A stretch of 64,000 nucleotides of DNA. Source: Rhizobium sp. NXC24. GTDB taxonomy: Bacteria; Pseudomonadota; Alphaproteobacteria; Rhizobiales; Rhizobiaceae. The notes under the pieces were generated by a model that was given only the letters and a program-made list of their open reading frames with translations, was not told where the DNA came from and made no database searches. Positions 8,736 to 17,240 of the stretch are shown one piece after another. The DNA is taken from NCBI RefSeq assembly GCF_002944315.1, contig NZ_CP024314.1, positions 1,116,001-1,180,000 of the forward strand, written 5' to 3'. Numbering within the stretch: the first letter of the stretch is position 1; each line of letters opens with the position of its first letter. The position numbers were made by a program, and so were the translations under genes.

Positions 8736-9758
8736 TTAGGCATCGAAGGCGAGCTGCACTTTGAGTGTCTGCTCGGGATGCTGTTCGATGAGATCAAAGG
8801 CGGCCGCCGCGTCGGCAGCGGCAAAGGTCTGCGTGATCATCGCATTCGGCTTGAGCGCGCCGCTTTCCAACCAGCCGACCACCTCTGGAATGAAACGGCG
8901 ATTGAGACGAGAACCGACGAGGCTCAGCTCCTTGCGGACGATCTCCTGTTGGCTGACATTGCAAGGCGCGGAGGAAAATCCGAGCAATCCGATCCTGCCG
9001 GCAGGCGCGGCGACACGGCATGCTTCCTCAAGCAGGTAAGGGATTCCCGCACCATCGATAACGACCGATGGGCCGAGCCCGTCCAGCTCGCCGGCAACCA
9101 TGTCCGGAACGGACTTTTCCAAAGAATTGAACACGAGGTCGGCGCCAAATTCACGAGCACGCTCAAGCCGCTTGTCATCGATATCGGCAACGATGCAGCG
9201 CGCGCCCTTCATTTTGGCGACCTGCAGCACAGTCAGGCCGACCGTGCCAGCGCCATAAATCAACACCGCATCTTCGGGGCCGCAGCCCGTTCTCGCCAGC
9301 ACATTCGCGGCAACCGCCAGCGGCTCGGCAAGAGCGGCTATGTCGAAACCGAGGGACGATGAAACCTTTACCGCATTGTCTTCCGGTACGACGGCCACCG
9401 ACCGGAAGCCGCCATCGCGGTGAACGCCGATCACCTGCAGATTGGCGCAGACATTCGATCGGCCGATGCGGCAGGGATGGCACTTTCCGCAGGAAATGAC
9501 GGGATCGGCGACCACATGATCCCCGACTGTAAGGCGCGAAACGCCGGCACCGATCGCTTCCACCGTGCCGGCAAACTCATGCCCAATGATACGGGGATAG
9601 ACGACGAACGGGTTCGAGCCGTGCAGGATGTGTATGTCCGAACCGCAAATGCCGGCGCGGCTGACGCGGATCGAAACTTCGCCCGGCGCCAATTCTCCGG
9701 AAGAATTTTCGTCCTCCAACGCCAGCCGATGAGGCGCGCGTACCGCTATCGCAACCAT
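8736..9758 (-). CDS. Zinc-dependent sugar-acid dehydrogenase (L-gulonate/L-idonate 5-dehydrogenase type)
   Basis: A 340-residue medium-chain zinc alcohol dehydrogenase. Catalytic zinc residues are visible in GICGSDIH and GHEFAG, and the structural zinc segment in CGKCHPCRIGRSNVC. The NAD(P) site is GAGTVGLTVLQ. The ATG at 9758 is chosen because GGGAGG precedes it. Next to a UxuB-like oxidoreductase and UxuA, the likely job is oxidation of L-gulonate at C5 to D-fructuronate, or of L-idonate to 5-ketogluconate. It is the first gene of the unit that also encodes the importer. The specific substrate is inferred from neighbours. Confidence 0.85.
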   Translation of the reverse strand: MVAIAVRAPHRLALEDENSSGELAPGEVSIRVSRAGICGSDIHILHGSNPFVVYPRIIGHEFAGTVEAIGAGVSRLTVGDHVVADPVISCGKCHPCRIGRSNVCANLQVIGVHRDGGFRSVAVVPEDNAVKVSSSLGFDIAALAEPLAVAANVLARTGCGPEDAVLIYGAGTVGLTVLQVAKMKGARCIVADIDDKRLERAREFGADLVFNSLEKSVPDMVAGELDGLGPSVVIDGAGIPYLLEEACRVAAPAGRIGLLGFSSAPCNVSQQEIVRKELSLVGSRLNRRFIPEVVGWLESGALKPNAMITQTFAAADAAAAFDLIEQHPEQTLKVQLAFDA

Positions 9759-9821
9759 GTATCCTCCCTGCTCCCACCACGGGCCACGCCTCAAAGAGGC
9801 GGCTTATGTGAAGCTTGCATA

Positions 9822-9833
9822 CTTGTATCCAAG
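9822..9833. promoter_or_regulatory. Candidate GntR (FCD) operator upstream of dehydrogenase-importer operon
   Basis: CTTGTATCCAAG matches the palindrome CTTGTATACAAG at 11 of 12 positions. Palindromes of this TTGTATACAA type are common for FCD-type GntR regulators. It sits 64 bases before the dehydrogenase start, in the 132-base gap after the uxuB-like gene. This suggests a second promoter here, controlled by the GntR protein at the end of the same operon. Confidence 0.45.
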
Positions 9834-9890
9834 AATGCTGGGAGGCGCAAGGCTGTTTTTTAGGCTGTCACCGACAAAGCGCCTCTCGTC

Positions 9891-11297
9891 TCAAAGAAAG
9901 GATTCCAGAAGCGAATTCACCAGGTCACGCCAGGCCCTGTTTGCCTGTAGTTCCCCCGGGAAAAGCCCCGGCACAGCAAAGAAGGAGGCTGTTTCGTCGT
10001 CCGGATGCCCCGTGTCCGCCGCGGCCTTCAACAGTTCGCTGGCGCGCGGATCGTCCAGAGTATCGGCCCGCTTGAGAAAGGCTATCCAGACAGCCGTAGC
10101 AAAGGCGAACTCCGCTCCGTCGCTCCCCGAAGAAAGGGCGTCGACGGCGGGCTGGAAAAGCCGCTGCGGCAGTTTCTGCGAGCCGTCCATGGCGATCTGC
10201 AGCGTGCGATGCGCGATGGCCGGGTTGGCGAAACGCTCCACCAACTGATCCATATAGTGGGCAAGATCGATACCGGGCACGGGATCGAGCGTGCGCACCG
10301 CCGCCTGCATGTGCCGCCGGACCAGCGCGACATTCTCCGGCACACTCATGACGTCGCGGACGAATTCGAGCTTCTGCAATTGCCCGAGATAGGCGATCAG
10401 GGAGTGCGAACCGTTGAGCAGCCGCAGCTTCATTTTCTCGTAGGGCTCGACATCCTTGACAAAGAGCGCGCCGCCCGCCTCCCAGACGGGGCGATCCGAA
10501 ACGAAATCATCCTCGATCACCCATTGCGAGAAGGTCTCCGCTTCGATCGACAGCCTGTCCTCCACTCCCAACAGCCTTTCGGCTCGGGCTCGGGTTTCCG
10601 CCGTTGCGGCCGGAACGATGCGATCCACCATGCTGCAGGGAAAGGACACTTTTTCCGTGATCCAGGCAGCAAGGTTGGGATCGCGCATTTGCGCCATCTC
10701 AGTCACAAGACGGCGGACGATGCGGCCATTGCTCGGCAGGTTATCGCAGCAAAGCACGGTGAACGGCGGCAGACCCCTATCCCGCCGCCGGGCAAGTCCT
10801 TCGGTCAAGTAACCGATAACGCCCCAAGGGCGGGCCGGCGATTTCAGATCGTTGGCAATTGCGGGATGGGCATGATCAATTCCGCCGCCGACGGGATCGA
10901 TGCCATAGGCCTTTTCGCTGACGGTCAGCGTCACGACATGGACGGCCGGATCGGCGAGCCTCGCAAGGACAGCCTCTCCATCTTCGCTGGCCGCAAGCGC
11001 CTCGACGATCGAGCCGACAACCCGGACGCTATCGCCGGAGCGGTCACGCGCAACAACGCTGTAAAGGCAGTCCTGCGCCTGCATATCATGGGCGATCTCG
11101 GTCGACCGCAGGCTGACGCCGACAATGCCCCAGTTTCCAAATGCGTGAGCCAGCGCCGCATCCGTATAAACCGCCTGATGCGCGCGGTGAAAGGCGCCAA
11201 GACCTATATGAACGATCCCGGGCTTCAAAACCTGCCGGTCATAAGCGGGAGACTGAATTGAATCATGTGGTTGCGTGCGGGCATTCAATCGTTCCAT
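9891..11297 (-). CDS. uxuB: Mannitol-dehydrogenase-family oxidoreductase, fructuronate reductase-like
   Basis: A 468-residue polyol-specific long-chain dehydrogenase. The NAD site appears as IVHIGLGAFHRAHQA and the family's catalytic segment as KMKLRLLNGSHSLIAYLG (Lys, Asn and His). Neighbouring UxuA makes D-fructuronate to D-mannonate reduction (UxuB) the most likely reaction; mannitol or arabinitol dehydrogenase are alternatives in the same family. Its ATG overlaps the uxuA stop by one base (TGATG), so the two are translated together. Confidence 0.88.
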   Translation of the reverse strand: MERLNARTQPHDSIQSPAYDRQVLKPGIVHIGLGAFHRAHQAVYTDAALAHAFGNWGIVGVSLRSTEIAHDMQAQDCLYSVVARDRSGDSVRVVGSIVEALAASEDGEAVLARLADPAVHVVTLTVSEKAYGIDPVGGGIDHAHPAIANDLKSPARPWGVIGYLTEGLARRRDRGLPPFTVLCCDNLPSNGRIVRRLVTEMAQMRDPNLAAWITEKVSFPCSMVDRIVPAATAETRARAERLLGVEDRLSIEAETFSQWVIEDDFVSDRPVWEAGGALFVKDVEPYEKMKLRLLNGSHSLIAYLGQLQKLEFVRDVMSVPENVALVRRHMQAAVRTLDPVPGIDLAHYMDQLVERFANPAIAHRTLQIAMDGSQKLPQRLFQPAVDALSSGSDGAEFAFATAVWIAFLKRADTLDDPRASELLKAAADTGHPDDETASFFAVPGLFPGELQANRAWRDLVNSLLESFL

Positions 11298-12496
11298 CAG
11301 CGGGCCAATCCATATTGAGGGTGTGACAAGGCACGCTCGATGCCCCGCAGTTCTGCGAGGCCTTTCAACCGGCCGATGGCAGGATAGCCCGGCTGGGCCC
11401 CGCGCGCCAAGTCATCCAGGATTTCCTGGCCGTGATCTGGCCGCATGAAAATCGTATGATCCGCGCGCCCCTCGGCTTTGCGCCGCCGCTCTTCCGAAAG
11501 GATCGCGGCGATCACCGCGACCATATCGGCATTTCCCTCAAGATGTTCGTCCTCGAAGAAGGAACCCGGCTGCGCCGTCGTTTCGCGGCGGACATTGCGC
11601 AGATGAACGAAATGGATTCGCGAGGCCAGCCGCGAGATCATCGCCGGCAGGTCGTTGTCTCCGCGCGCGCCGAGCGAGCCGGTGCAGAAGGTAACGCCGT
11701 TGGCCGGGGTGTCCACGGCCTTCAGGATGCGCGCATAGTCCTCTTCGGTCGAGAGAATGCGCGGCAGGCCGAGAAGCGGCCATGGCGGATCGTCTCCATG
11801 GGCGCAGAGCCGCATGCCCAACTCCTCGGCGACCGGCACAACCTCGGACAGGAAGTCGACCAGATTGCCGCGAAGGCGGTCAGCATCAATGGCGCTGTAG
11901 CGCGCGAGTTCGGCGCGTAATTCGGACAGGGTATAGGCTTCCGCCTGCCCGGGAAGTCCGGCCCCGACGCTGCGCGAAAGCACCGAGCGCTCTTCTTCCG
12001 GCATCTCGGCAAAGCGCCGGGCGGCAGCCTCCACCAATTCCGCGGAATAATCGGCCGCCGCATCCGGGCGCTGAAGAATATGCAGATCGAAGGCGATGAA
12101 ATCGACAAGATCGAAGCGCATGGTTTTTGCGCCGCTGGGCGTCGTCCAGCGTAGGTCGGTACGGGTCCAGTCGAGAACCGGCATGAAATTGTAGCAGACC
12201 GTTGAAATTCCTGCTTCGGCCAGACGTCGGAGAGTCTCCGCCCACGCCTTCACATGGCCTTTCCAATCGCCGGACATGGTCTTGATGCTTTCGGAAACCG
12301 GGATGCTCTCGACTAGCTCCCACTCTAATCCGCCCTGCCGGATCTCATCCTGCCGCTTGCGAATTTCCTCCAGCGGCCAGGCCATACCCGTCGGAATATG
12401 ATGGAGGGAGCTGACGATGCCATCCGCGCCAGCCTGAACGGCATCCCTGACGCTGACCTTGTCGATCGGTCCAAACCATCTCCACGTATGTCTCAT
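11297..12496 (-). CDS. uxuA: Mannonate dehydratase
   Basis: A 399-residue UxuA-type dehydratase (TIM-barrel) that converts D-mannonate to 2-keto-3-deoxy-D-gluconate. Conserved segments include MRHTWRWFGPIDKVSV at the N-terminus, CYNFMPVLDWTRTDL, LCAHGDDPP, GVTFCTGSLGARGDND, HFVHLRNV and FMRPDHGQ, which carry the His/Cys/Asp metal ligands of the family. It heads the leftward operon and is divergent from a GntR regulator at 12650. No KDG kinase or aldolase gene lies nearby, so the product must feed into genes elsewhere. Confidence 0.95.
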   Translation of the reverse strand: MRHTWRWFGPIDKVSVRDAVQAGADGIVSSLHHIPTGMAWPLEEIRKRQDEIRQGGLEWELVESIPVSESIKTMSGDWKGHVKAWAETLRRLAEAGISTVCYNFMPVLDWTRTDLRWTTPSGAKTMRFDLVDFIAFDLHILQRPDAAADYSAELVEAAARRFAEMPEEERSVLSRSVGAGLPGQAEAYTLSELRAELARYSAIDADRLRGNLVDFLSEVVPVAEELGMRLCAHGDDPPWPLLGLPRILSTEEDYARILKAVDTPANGVTFCTGSLGARGDNDLPAMISRLASRIHFVHLRNVRRETTAQPGSFFEDEHLEGNADMVAVIAAILSEERRRKAEGRADHTIFMRPDHGQEILDDLARGAQPGYPAIGRLKGLAELRGIERALSHPQYGLAR

Positions 12497-12562
12497 CCTG
12501 ACTTTTCCCTTGAAAACCTACGCCACCAAACCAGGCAACAATCGCTCTCGATTCAAATACAC

Positions 12563-12572
12563 TACCATGGTA
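12563..12572. promoter_or_regulatory. Candidate operator between uxuA and GntR gene
   Basis: TACCATGGTA is a perfect 10-base palindrome 66 bases before the uxuA start and 77 bases before the preferred GntR start. GGTATACC-like dyads are used by UxuR/ExuR-type GntR proteins; this one has the arms with a different centre. Location is the main support. Confidence 0.35.
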
Positions 12573-12649
12573 ACATGTCAATGAAGCTGGTCAGTGCGCG
12601 CCGTCACGCCTCTGTGCTAAAAGCGTTCCACCCGTACAGGAGAACATCA

Positions 12650-13351
12650 TTGGCTCTGACCGATAGAAAACCGTCATCCCTGCTTGCAATCGATCCGAAA
12701 CTGCCGATGGCGCCGCAGATCTATGGCAATATTCGCCAGTCGATCCTCAATCTCCGCCTCGCGCCCAAGCAGGCCTTGAGCGAAAAGGAGCTTGCCCTCA
12801 TGCTCGGCGTCAGCCGCACGCCCGTTCGTGAAGCGCTGATCAAGCTCGCCGAGGATGGGCTGGTCGATATCTTTCCCCAGCGTGGCACATTCGTTGCGCC
12901 GATCCGTGTTTCGGAAGTTCTGGAGGCACAGTTCATTCGCGAGGCGCTTGAGGTAGCCGTTGTCGCGCGCGTGACCGAAATGTCCGATCCCGCCGTCGTC
13001 GCTCGCCTGCATGAAAGCCTGGCGCGACAGAAGCGCGCGGTCGACAACAGCGACCTGGACGGATTCTTGGCGGAGGATGAAAATTTCCATTTCATCCTGT
13101 CCGTATCCGTCAATCTGACACGGGCCTGGAAGGTCATCCAGAATGTCAAAGGCCAGCTTGACCGCGTTCGTGTCCTAAGCCTGCCCGAGCCGGGGCACCT
13201 GGCCGAGCTCTACGAACAGCATCTGGCAATCGTGACCGCGATCGAAGCGGGCAATGCTTCGGCTGCCAAAAAACACATGGCCAAACATCTGCAGCAGGTC
13301 TTCCGCACCATCGACTCTCTGTTGGCGCGAAGACCTGAGATTTTTGATTGA
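12650..13351 (+). CDS. GntR-family (FCD domain) regulator, probable uxu regulator
   Basis: A GntR regulator with a winged helix (LSEKELALMLGVSRTPVREALIKLAEDGLV) and an FCD domain (EDENFHFILSVSVN...HLAIVTAIEAGNASAAKKHMAKHL). A TTG at 12650 with AGGAGA six bases upstream gives 233 residues and is the best start. In-frame ATGs at 12575 and 12398 would extend the protein over the intergenic operator and into uxuA. It is divergent from uxuA and likely controls the hexonate genes. It differs from the GntR at 5035, so the pathway seems to have two regulators. Confidence 0.88.
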   Translation: MALTDRKPSSLLAIDPKLPMAPQIYGNIRQSILNLRLAPKQALSEKELALMLGVSRTPVREALIKLAEDGLVDIFPQRGTFVAPIRVSEVLEAQFIREALEVAVVARVTEMSDPAVVARLHESLARQKRAVDNSDLDGFLAEDENFHFILSVSVNLTRAWKVIQNVKGQLDRVRVLSLPEPGHLAELYEQHLAIVTAIEAGNASAAKKHMAKHLQQVFRTIDSLLARRPEIFD

Positions 13352-13576
13352 TCCGTCCCGCCGAGAGCGGTGCGGCTTATTTTGCAGACCCACTTGGTCG
13401 CAGCGGTATGATTGGCTATTGTTCCGTGGCGGCCCTTGCGCTGAAGCGCAAAGCGTCGAATGTCATTCGATGGCCGGAGGCCGTCCCAAGCACAACATCG
13501 CTATAGATCACGGGGCTCTCGCTCTGCTGGCCGCTTTGCGGATCGGATGCAGGTGCTCCCACCAGAGGAGGCAGGA

Positions 13577-14608
13577 ATGGATTATCGCAAGCTCGGTCCC
13601 AGCGGGGCTGTCGTTACTGCATATTGCCTTGGCACCATGACCTTCGGTGCGGAGGCCGACGAAGCGGAATCTCACATATTGCTGGACGATTATTTCGCCT
13701 GGGGCGGCAATTTCATCGACACCGCCGATGTCTACAGTGCCGGCAAATCGGAGGAGATCATCGGACGCTGGCTGAAAGCGCGGCCGACCGAAGCGCGGCA
13801 GGCAATCATCGCCACCAAGGGACGCTTTCCGATGGGCAACGGGCCGAACGATATCGGTCTGTCACGCCGGCATCTCAACCAAGCTCTGAATGACTCGCTT
13901 CGGCGCCTCGATGTTGAACATATCGACCTCTATCAAATGCATGCCTGGGACGCACTGACGCCGATCGAAGAGACGCTAGGCTTCCTCGATGACGCCGTCT
14001 CTGCCGGCAAGATCAGCTATTACGGTTTCTCCAACTATGTCGGTTGGCACATCGCCAAGGCCGTCGAAATTGCCAAGGCGCGCGGCTATACGCGGCCGGT
14101 TACGCTTCAGCCGCAATACAACCTGCTTGCTCGCGATATCGAGCTTGAAATCGTCGCGGCCTGCCAGGATGCCGGCATGGGCCTGCTCCCCTGGTCGCCA
14201 CTCGGCGGCGGCTGGCTGACCGGCAAGTACAAGCGTGACCATATGCCGACCGGCGCAACTCGCCTCGGTGAAAACCCCAACCGCGGCAGCGAATCCTACG
14301 CGGCACGTAATGCGCAGGAACGGACCTGGGCGATTATCGCCGCCGTCGAAGAGATCGCCAAGGCACGCGGCGTCAGCATGGCACAGGTAGCGCTCGCCTG
14401 GACGGCAGCACGGCCCGCCGTGACCTCCGTCATCCTCGGCGCCCGCACGCCCGCACAGCTTGCCGACAATCTCGGTGCGGCGGAACTGACTCTATCGGAG
14501 GCGGAGATGGGCAGGCTCAACGAGGTCAGCGCACCGCAGCCGTCTGACTACCCCTACGGCAAGGGCGGCGCCAATCAGCGTCATCGCAAGATCGAAGGCG
14601 GCCGATAA
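13577..14608 (+). CDS. Aldo/keto reductase
   Basis: A 343-residue NADPH-dependent aldo/keto reductase (TIM barrel). The catalytic tetrad is visible: Asp and Tyr in FIDTADVYSAGKSEEIIG, Lys in ATKG, His in YQMHAWD. The cofactor-binding end reads PAVTSVILGARTPAQLADN. The ATG at 13577 has AGGAGG seven bases before it; upstream extension is not supported. It follows the GntR gene but after 225 bases, and may be a separate unit. Substrate is unknown; a role in reducing a sugar-derived aldehyde is possible. Confidence 0.9.
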   Translation: MDYRKLGPSGAVVTAYCLGTMTFGAEADEAESHILLDDYFAWGGNFIDTADVYSAGKSEEIIGRWLKARPTEARQAIIATKGRFPMGNGPNDIGLSRRHLNQALNDSLRRLDVEHIDLYQMHAWDALTPIEETLGFLDDAVSAGKISYYGFSNYVGWHIAKAVEIAKARGYTRPVTLQPQYNLLARDIELEIVAACQDAGMGLLPWSPLGGGWLTGKYKRDHMPTGATRLGENPNRGSESYAARNAQERTWAIIAAVEEIAKARGVSMAQVALAWTAARPAVTSVILGARTPAQLADNLGAAELTLSEAEMGRLNEVSAPQPSDYPYGKGGANQRHRKIEGGR

Positions 14609-14684
14609 TATATGGTGTGACGTCGGAAGAGCATTGCTTCTCCGCCAGCCGTGGCCGAAGTGAAGTGCCTGGGTCATTGCCCCA

Positions 14685-14718
14685 AGAGCGCCCGCCTCCC
14701 GGCGAGCGCTCTCTTTTT
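14685..14718 (+). terminator. Rho-independent terminator after aldo/keto reductase
   Basis: Arms AGAGCGC (14685-14691) and GCGCTCT (14706-14712) form a GC-rich hairpin followed by CTTTTT. It lies 77 bases after the aldo/keto reductase stop and 11 bases from the convergent peroxidase gene. Confidence 0.8.
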
Positions 14719-14728
14719 CTGAGGATCG

Positions 14729-15703
14729 TTACGCCTTGAAGAAGGCAAGCAGGTCGGCGTTGATGACGTCAGCATGGGTGGTCGCCATGCCGTGTGGAAG
14801 GTCCTTGTAGACCTTCAACGTCGCATTCTTGAGCAGCTTGGACGACAGAAGCGCCGAATCCGCGATCGGGACGATCTGGTCGTCGTCGCCGTGCATCACC
14901 AGCACCGGCACATCGATCTTCTTCAGGTCTTCCGTGAAGTCGGTTTCCGAGAAGGCCTTGATGCAATCGTAGTGAGCCTTGGCGCCACCCATCATGCCCT
15001 GACGCCACCAGTTATCGATGATGCCTTCAGAGACAGTCGCACCCGGACGATTGAAGCCATAGAACGGGCCGGCCGGAATATCGTGAAAGAACTGGGCGCG
15101 GTTGGCGGCAAGTGCGGCGCGGAAACCGTCGAACACCTCGATCGGCAAACCACCCGGATTTTTCTCGGACTTGACCATGATCGGCGGAACCGCGCCAATC
15201 AGCACCGCCTTGGAGACCCGGCCGTTGCCGCCATGTTGGGCCACATAGCGGGCGACTTCGCCACCGCCGGTCGAATGACCGACGTGGATGGCGCCCTTCA
15301 GGTCGAGGTGAGCTGCGAGCTCTGCGACATCGGCGGCATAGGTATCCATTTCGTTGCCGGTCGCCGTCTGGCTCGATCGGCCATGACCCCGACGGTCATG
15401 GGCGATGACACGGAAGCCCTGGTGCAGGAAAAACAGCATCTGCGCGTCCCAATCATCGGCGCTCAGCGGCCAGCCATGATGAAAGACGATCGGCTGACCT
15501 GTGCCCCAGTCCTTGTAGAAGATCTGCGTTCCATCCTTGGTCGTAATCGTGCTGCTGCTCATGATGTCCTTACCTTTCGAAGATTGTTTTACGGGAGAGG
15601 CTTGTGCAGTTTGCGCGAAGGGCATGACAACCGCTGTAGCGGCCAGGCCAAGGCCGGCCGTCATAACGCCTCGGCGGGTAGCTTGATTGATCGACTGGCT
15701 CAT
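14729..15703 (-). CDS. cpo: Exported non-heme chloroperoxidase / perhydrolase-type alpha/beta hydrolase
   Basis: A 324-residue alpha/beta hydrolase with a twin-arginine-like leader ([21 protein letters not shown]). The catalytic Ser is in GHSTGGG, Asp in GDDDQIVP and His in LPHGMATTH, the pattern of cofactor-free haloperoxidases. The start at 15703 is chosen because GGAG of the preceding codon acts as ribosome-binding site. It is divergent from an OhrR-like regulator, and a secreted Cpo-type peroxidase beside such a regulator is known from Sinorhizobium. A role in dealing with organic peroxides outside the cytoplasm is likely; the true substrate is open. Confidence 0.87.
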   Translation of the reverse strand: MSQSINQATRRGVMTAGLGLAATAVVMPFAQTAQASPVKQSSKGKDIMSSSTITTKDGTQIFYKDWGTGQPIVFHHGWPLSADDWDAQMLFFLHQGFRVIAHDRRGHGRSSQTATGNEMDTYAADVAELAAHLDLKGAIHVGHSTGGGEVARYVAQHGGNGRVSKAVLIGAVPPIMVKSEKNPGGLPIEVFDGFRAALAANRAQFFHDIPAGPFYGFNRPGATVSEGIIDNWWRQGMMGGAKAHYDCIKAFSETDFTEDLKKIDVPVLVMHGDDDQIVPIADSALLSSKLLKNATLKVYKDLPHGMATTHADVINADLLAFFKA

Positions 15704-15738
15704 TTCAATCTCCATTTAATTTATATCGCACTATTTAT

Positions 15739-15801
15739 TATCGCGATATCTATATGCTTAAAGCCATTTCGAATCCTTGTCCATAAAAATTTATCGCGAT
15801 A
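15739..15801. promoter_or_regulatory. Paired TATCGCGATA operators between cpo and OhrR-like gene
   Basis: The perfect palindrome TATCGCGATA occurs twice, at 15739-15748 and 15792-15801 (53 bases apart), in AT-rich DNA between the divergent peroxidase and MarR genes. A related half, TATCGCACTA, lies at 15724-15733. MarR/OhrR dimers bind such short AT-rich palindromes, so this is the likely operator pair for both genes. Confidence 0.65.
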
Positions 15802-15847
15802 TAATTTTTCGTAATATAGAAAGGATGAGCGCAATTGGAAGATGTCT

Positions 15848-16288
15848 ATGTCAGAACCCACGCCTGTCCCGTTGGACAATCAGCTTTGCTTTTCGCTGTA
15901 TTCTGCAAGCATAGCTATCAATCGAACGTACAAGCCGATGCTGGATTCGATGGGCATCACCTATCCGCAATATCTGGTCTTATGCACCTTGGGTGAAAAT
16001 GATGGGCTGACGGTCGGCGCGATCGCCGACCGTCTCGCACTAGAGTCGAGCACCATCACCCCCCCGGTGCAGCGCCTGGAACAGGCGGGCTTTGTCGAAC
16101 GCCGACGCAGCAAGATCGACGAACGCCAGGTCCATGTTTGGCTGACGGGAGCCGGCGGCGACCTCTTCGCCCGGAGTCGCTGCCTGGGCGAAACCTTGAT
16201 GGCGCGCTCGGGCATGACGCCTGAGCAGTTGGACGCATTGAACCAGCAAATCCGGGAACTACAGAAGATGCTCGGCGGAGAGCAATAG
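15848..16288 (+). CDS. MarR-family OhrR-like peroxide-sensing regulator
   Basis: A MarR regulator of about 146 residues. The N-terminal QLCFSLYSAS keeps the reactive cysteine of OhrR proteins, which is oxidised by organic hydroperoxides and releases the protein from DNA. The winged helix is in VGAIADRLALESSTITPPVQRLEQAGFVERR. GGAAG lies six bases before the ATG at 15848; an ATG at 15842 is also in frame. Unlike classic OhrR, the partner gene here is not ohr but the exported Cpo-like hydrolase. Confidence 0.88.
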   Translation: MSEPTPVPLDNQLCFSLYSASIAINRTYKPMLDSMGITYPQYLVLCTLGENDGLTVGAIADRLALESSTITPPVQRLEQAGFVERRRSKIDERQVHVWLTGAGGDLFARSRCLGETLMARSGMTPEQLDALNQQIRELQKMLGGEQ

Positions 16289-16299
16289 CCGGCATCGAA

Positions 16300-16434
16300 T
16301 TGCCCAACAACGGCTCCATCGAGTCCGACATTCCGGAACATTTCGCCAGCGCCCCAGTTGAAATCGCGGAGAACAAGCGGAAGTGTAAGCAGCAAAGCCC
16401 GGATGACATGAAGAAAGGTAATCTGCTTCGATGA
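16300..16434 (+). CDS. Possible 44-residue ORF overlapping the HAD gene
   Basis: A TTG-started frame of 44 codons fills most of the gap between the MarR gene and the HAD phosphatase, and its TGA overlaps the HAD ATG (ATGA). The product would be charged and soluble (ends KKGNLLR). No good ribosome-binding site is visible, and I do not recognise a family. It could be a small coupled ORF or non-coding sequence. Confidence 0.25.
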   Translation: MPNNGSIESDIPEHFASAPVEIAENKRKCKQQSPDDMKKGNLLR

Positions 16435-17204
16435 TCAGCGGAGTGCTTCTTGATCTAGTCGGCGTCATTTACGATGGCGAGGACCTCATAACGGGCGCAA
16501 CATCTGCTGTCGCCCGCCTGCACGAGGCCGGCCTTCCCGTGCGCTTCGTGAGCAACACGACACGCTCAAGCAAGCAGGCCATTCTGGACCGACTTGCCCG
16601 GTTCGGACTTTCAATCAAAAGCGATGAGTTGTTCACTCCCGCGCAAGCGGCCCGCGAGTGGCTTGGTCGACATGAGCAATCGCCCCACCTCCTAGTCCAT
16701 CCCGATCTTGTGCCGGATTTTCATGACCTGACGGGTAGCAAAGGCAAGGCTGTTGTTGTTGGCGATGCAGGCGAGATTTTCGATTACCGGACGCTGAATA
16801 GGGCATTTCGAGAATTGATTGAGGGCGCGGACTTCCTGGCGCTCGCACCGAACAGGGCTTTCAAAGATGCGGACGGAAAACTTAGTCTCGATGCGGGCGC
16901 GTTTGTGACGGCGCTTGAGTTCGCAAGTCAGAAGCGTGCCGTCATCTTGGGGAAACCCTCACCCGATTTCTTTCTGTCCGCGCTCAACAGCATGCATTGC
17001 TCGAAAACGGAAGCGGTGATGGTGGGCGACGATGCGGAAAACGACGTCGCGGGAGCCTTGCAGGCCGGAATCTCCTGCGCGTTGCTGGTCCGTACGGGCA
17101 AATACCGTCGTGAGGACGAGAATCGTTTCAAGCCTTCTCCAACCGCAACGGTGGATGATATTTCCCCAGCGGTCGATTGGATCATCGCCAAGCGCGGCAT
17201 TTAA
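16431..17204 (+). CDS. HAD-superfamily class IIA phosphatase (LHPP/HDHD2-like)
   Basis: A 257-residue HAD hydrolase. Motif I is LLDLVGVIYDG, with the nucleophile Asp but Val where most HAD phosphatases have the second Asp; LHPP/HDHD2 relatives have Ser at this place. Motif II is VSNTTRSSK, and motifs III/IV are ILGKPSPDFF and MVGDDAENDVAGALQAG. The cap is the class II type. Substrate is unknown; relatives act on phospho-amino acids or pyrophosphate. It may be transcribed with the MarR gene 142 bases upstream. Confidence 0.85.
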   Translation: MISGVLLDLVGVIYDGEDLITGATSAVARLHEAGLPVRFVSNTTRSSKQAILDRLARFGLSIKSDELFTPAQAAREWLGRHEQSPHLLVHPDLVPDFHDLTGSKGKAVVVGDAGEIFDYRTLNRAFRELIEGADFLALAPNRAFKDADGKLSLDAGAFVTALEFASQKRAVILGKPSPDFFLSALNSMHCSKTEAVMVGDDAENDVAGALQAGISCALLVRTGKYRREDENRFKPSPTATVDDISPAVDWIIAKRGI

Positions 17205-17240
17205 CCAGGGTCATATACGTGCCGTGAACGTGAGCTGCTT

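Noticed and set aside
10005..11261. Long open frame (over 400 codons) on the plus strand inside uxuB
   Set aside because: It lies fully opposite the well-conserved uxuB-like gene, has no family resemblance and is a by-product of high-GC codon use.
12605..12629. Minus-strand GGAAC-N16-CGTG upstream of uxuA
   Set aside because: One mismatch in the -10 element and no stress-type gene; a sugar-acid operon under EcfG is unlikely.
16332..16360. GGAAC-N16-AGTT before the HAD phosphatase gene
   Set aside because: The -10 part departs from CGTT, and the site lies in a possible short coding frame; too weak to call an EcfG promoter.
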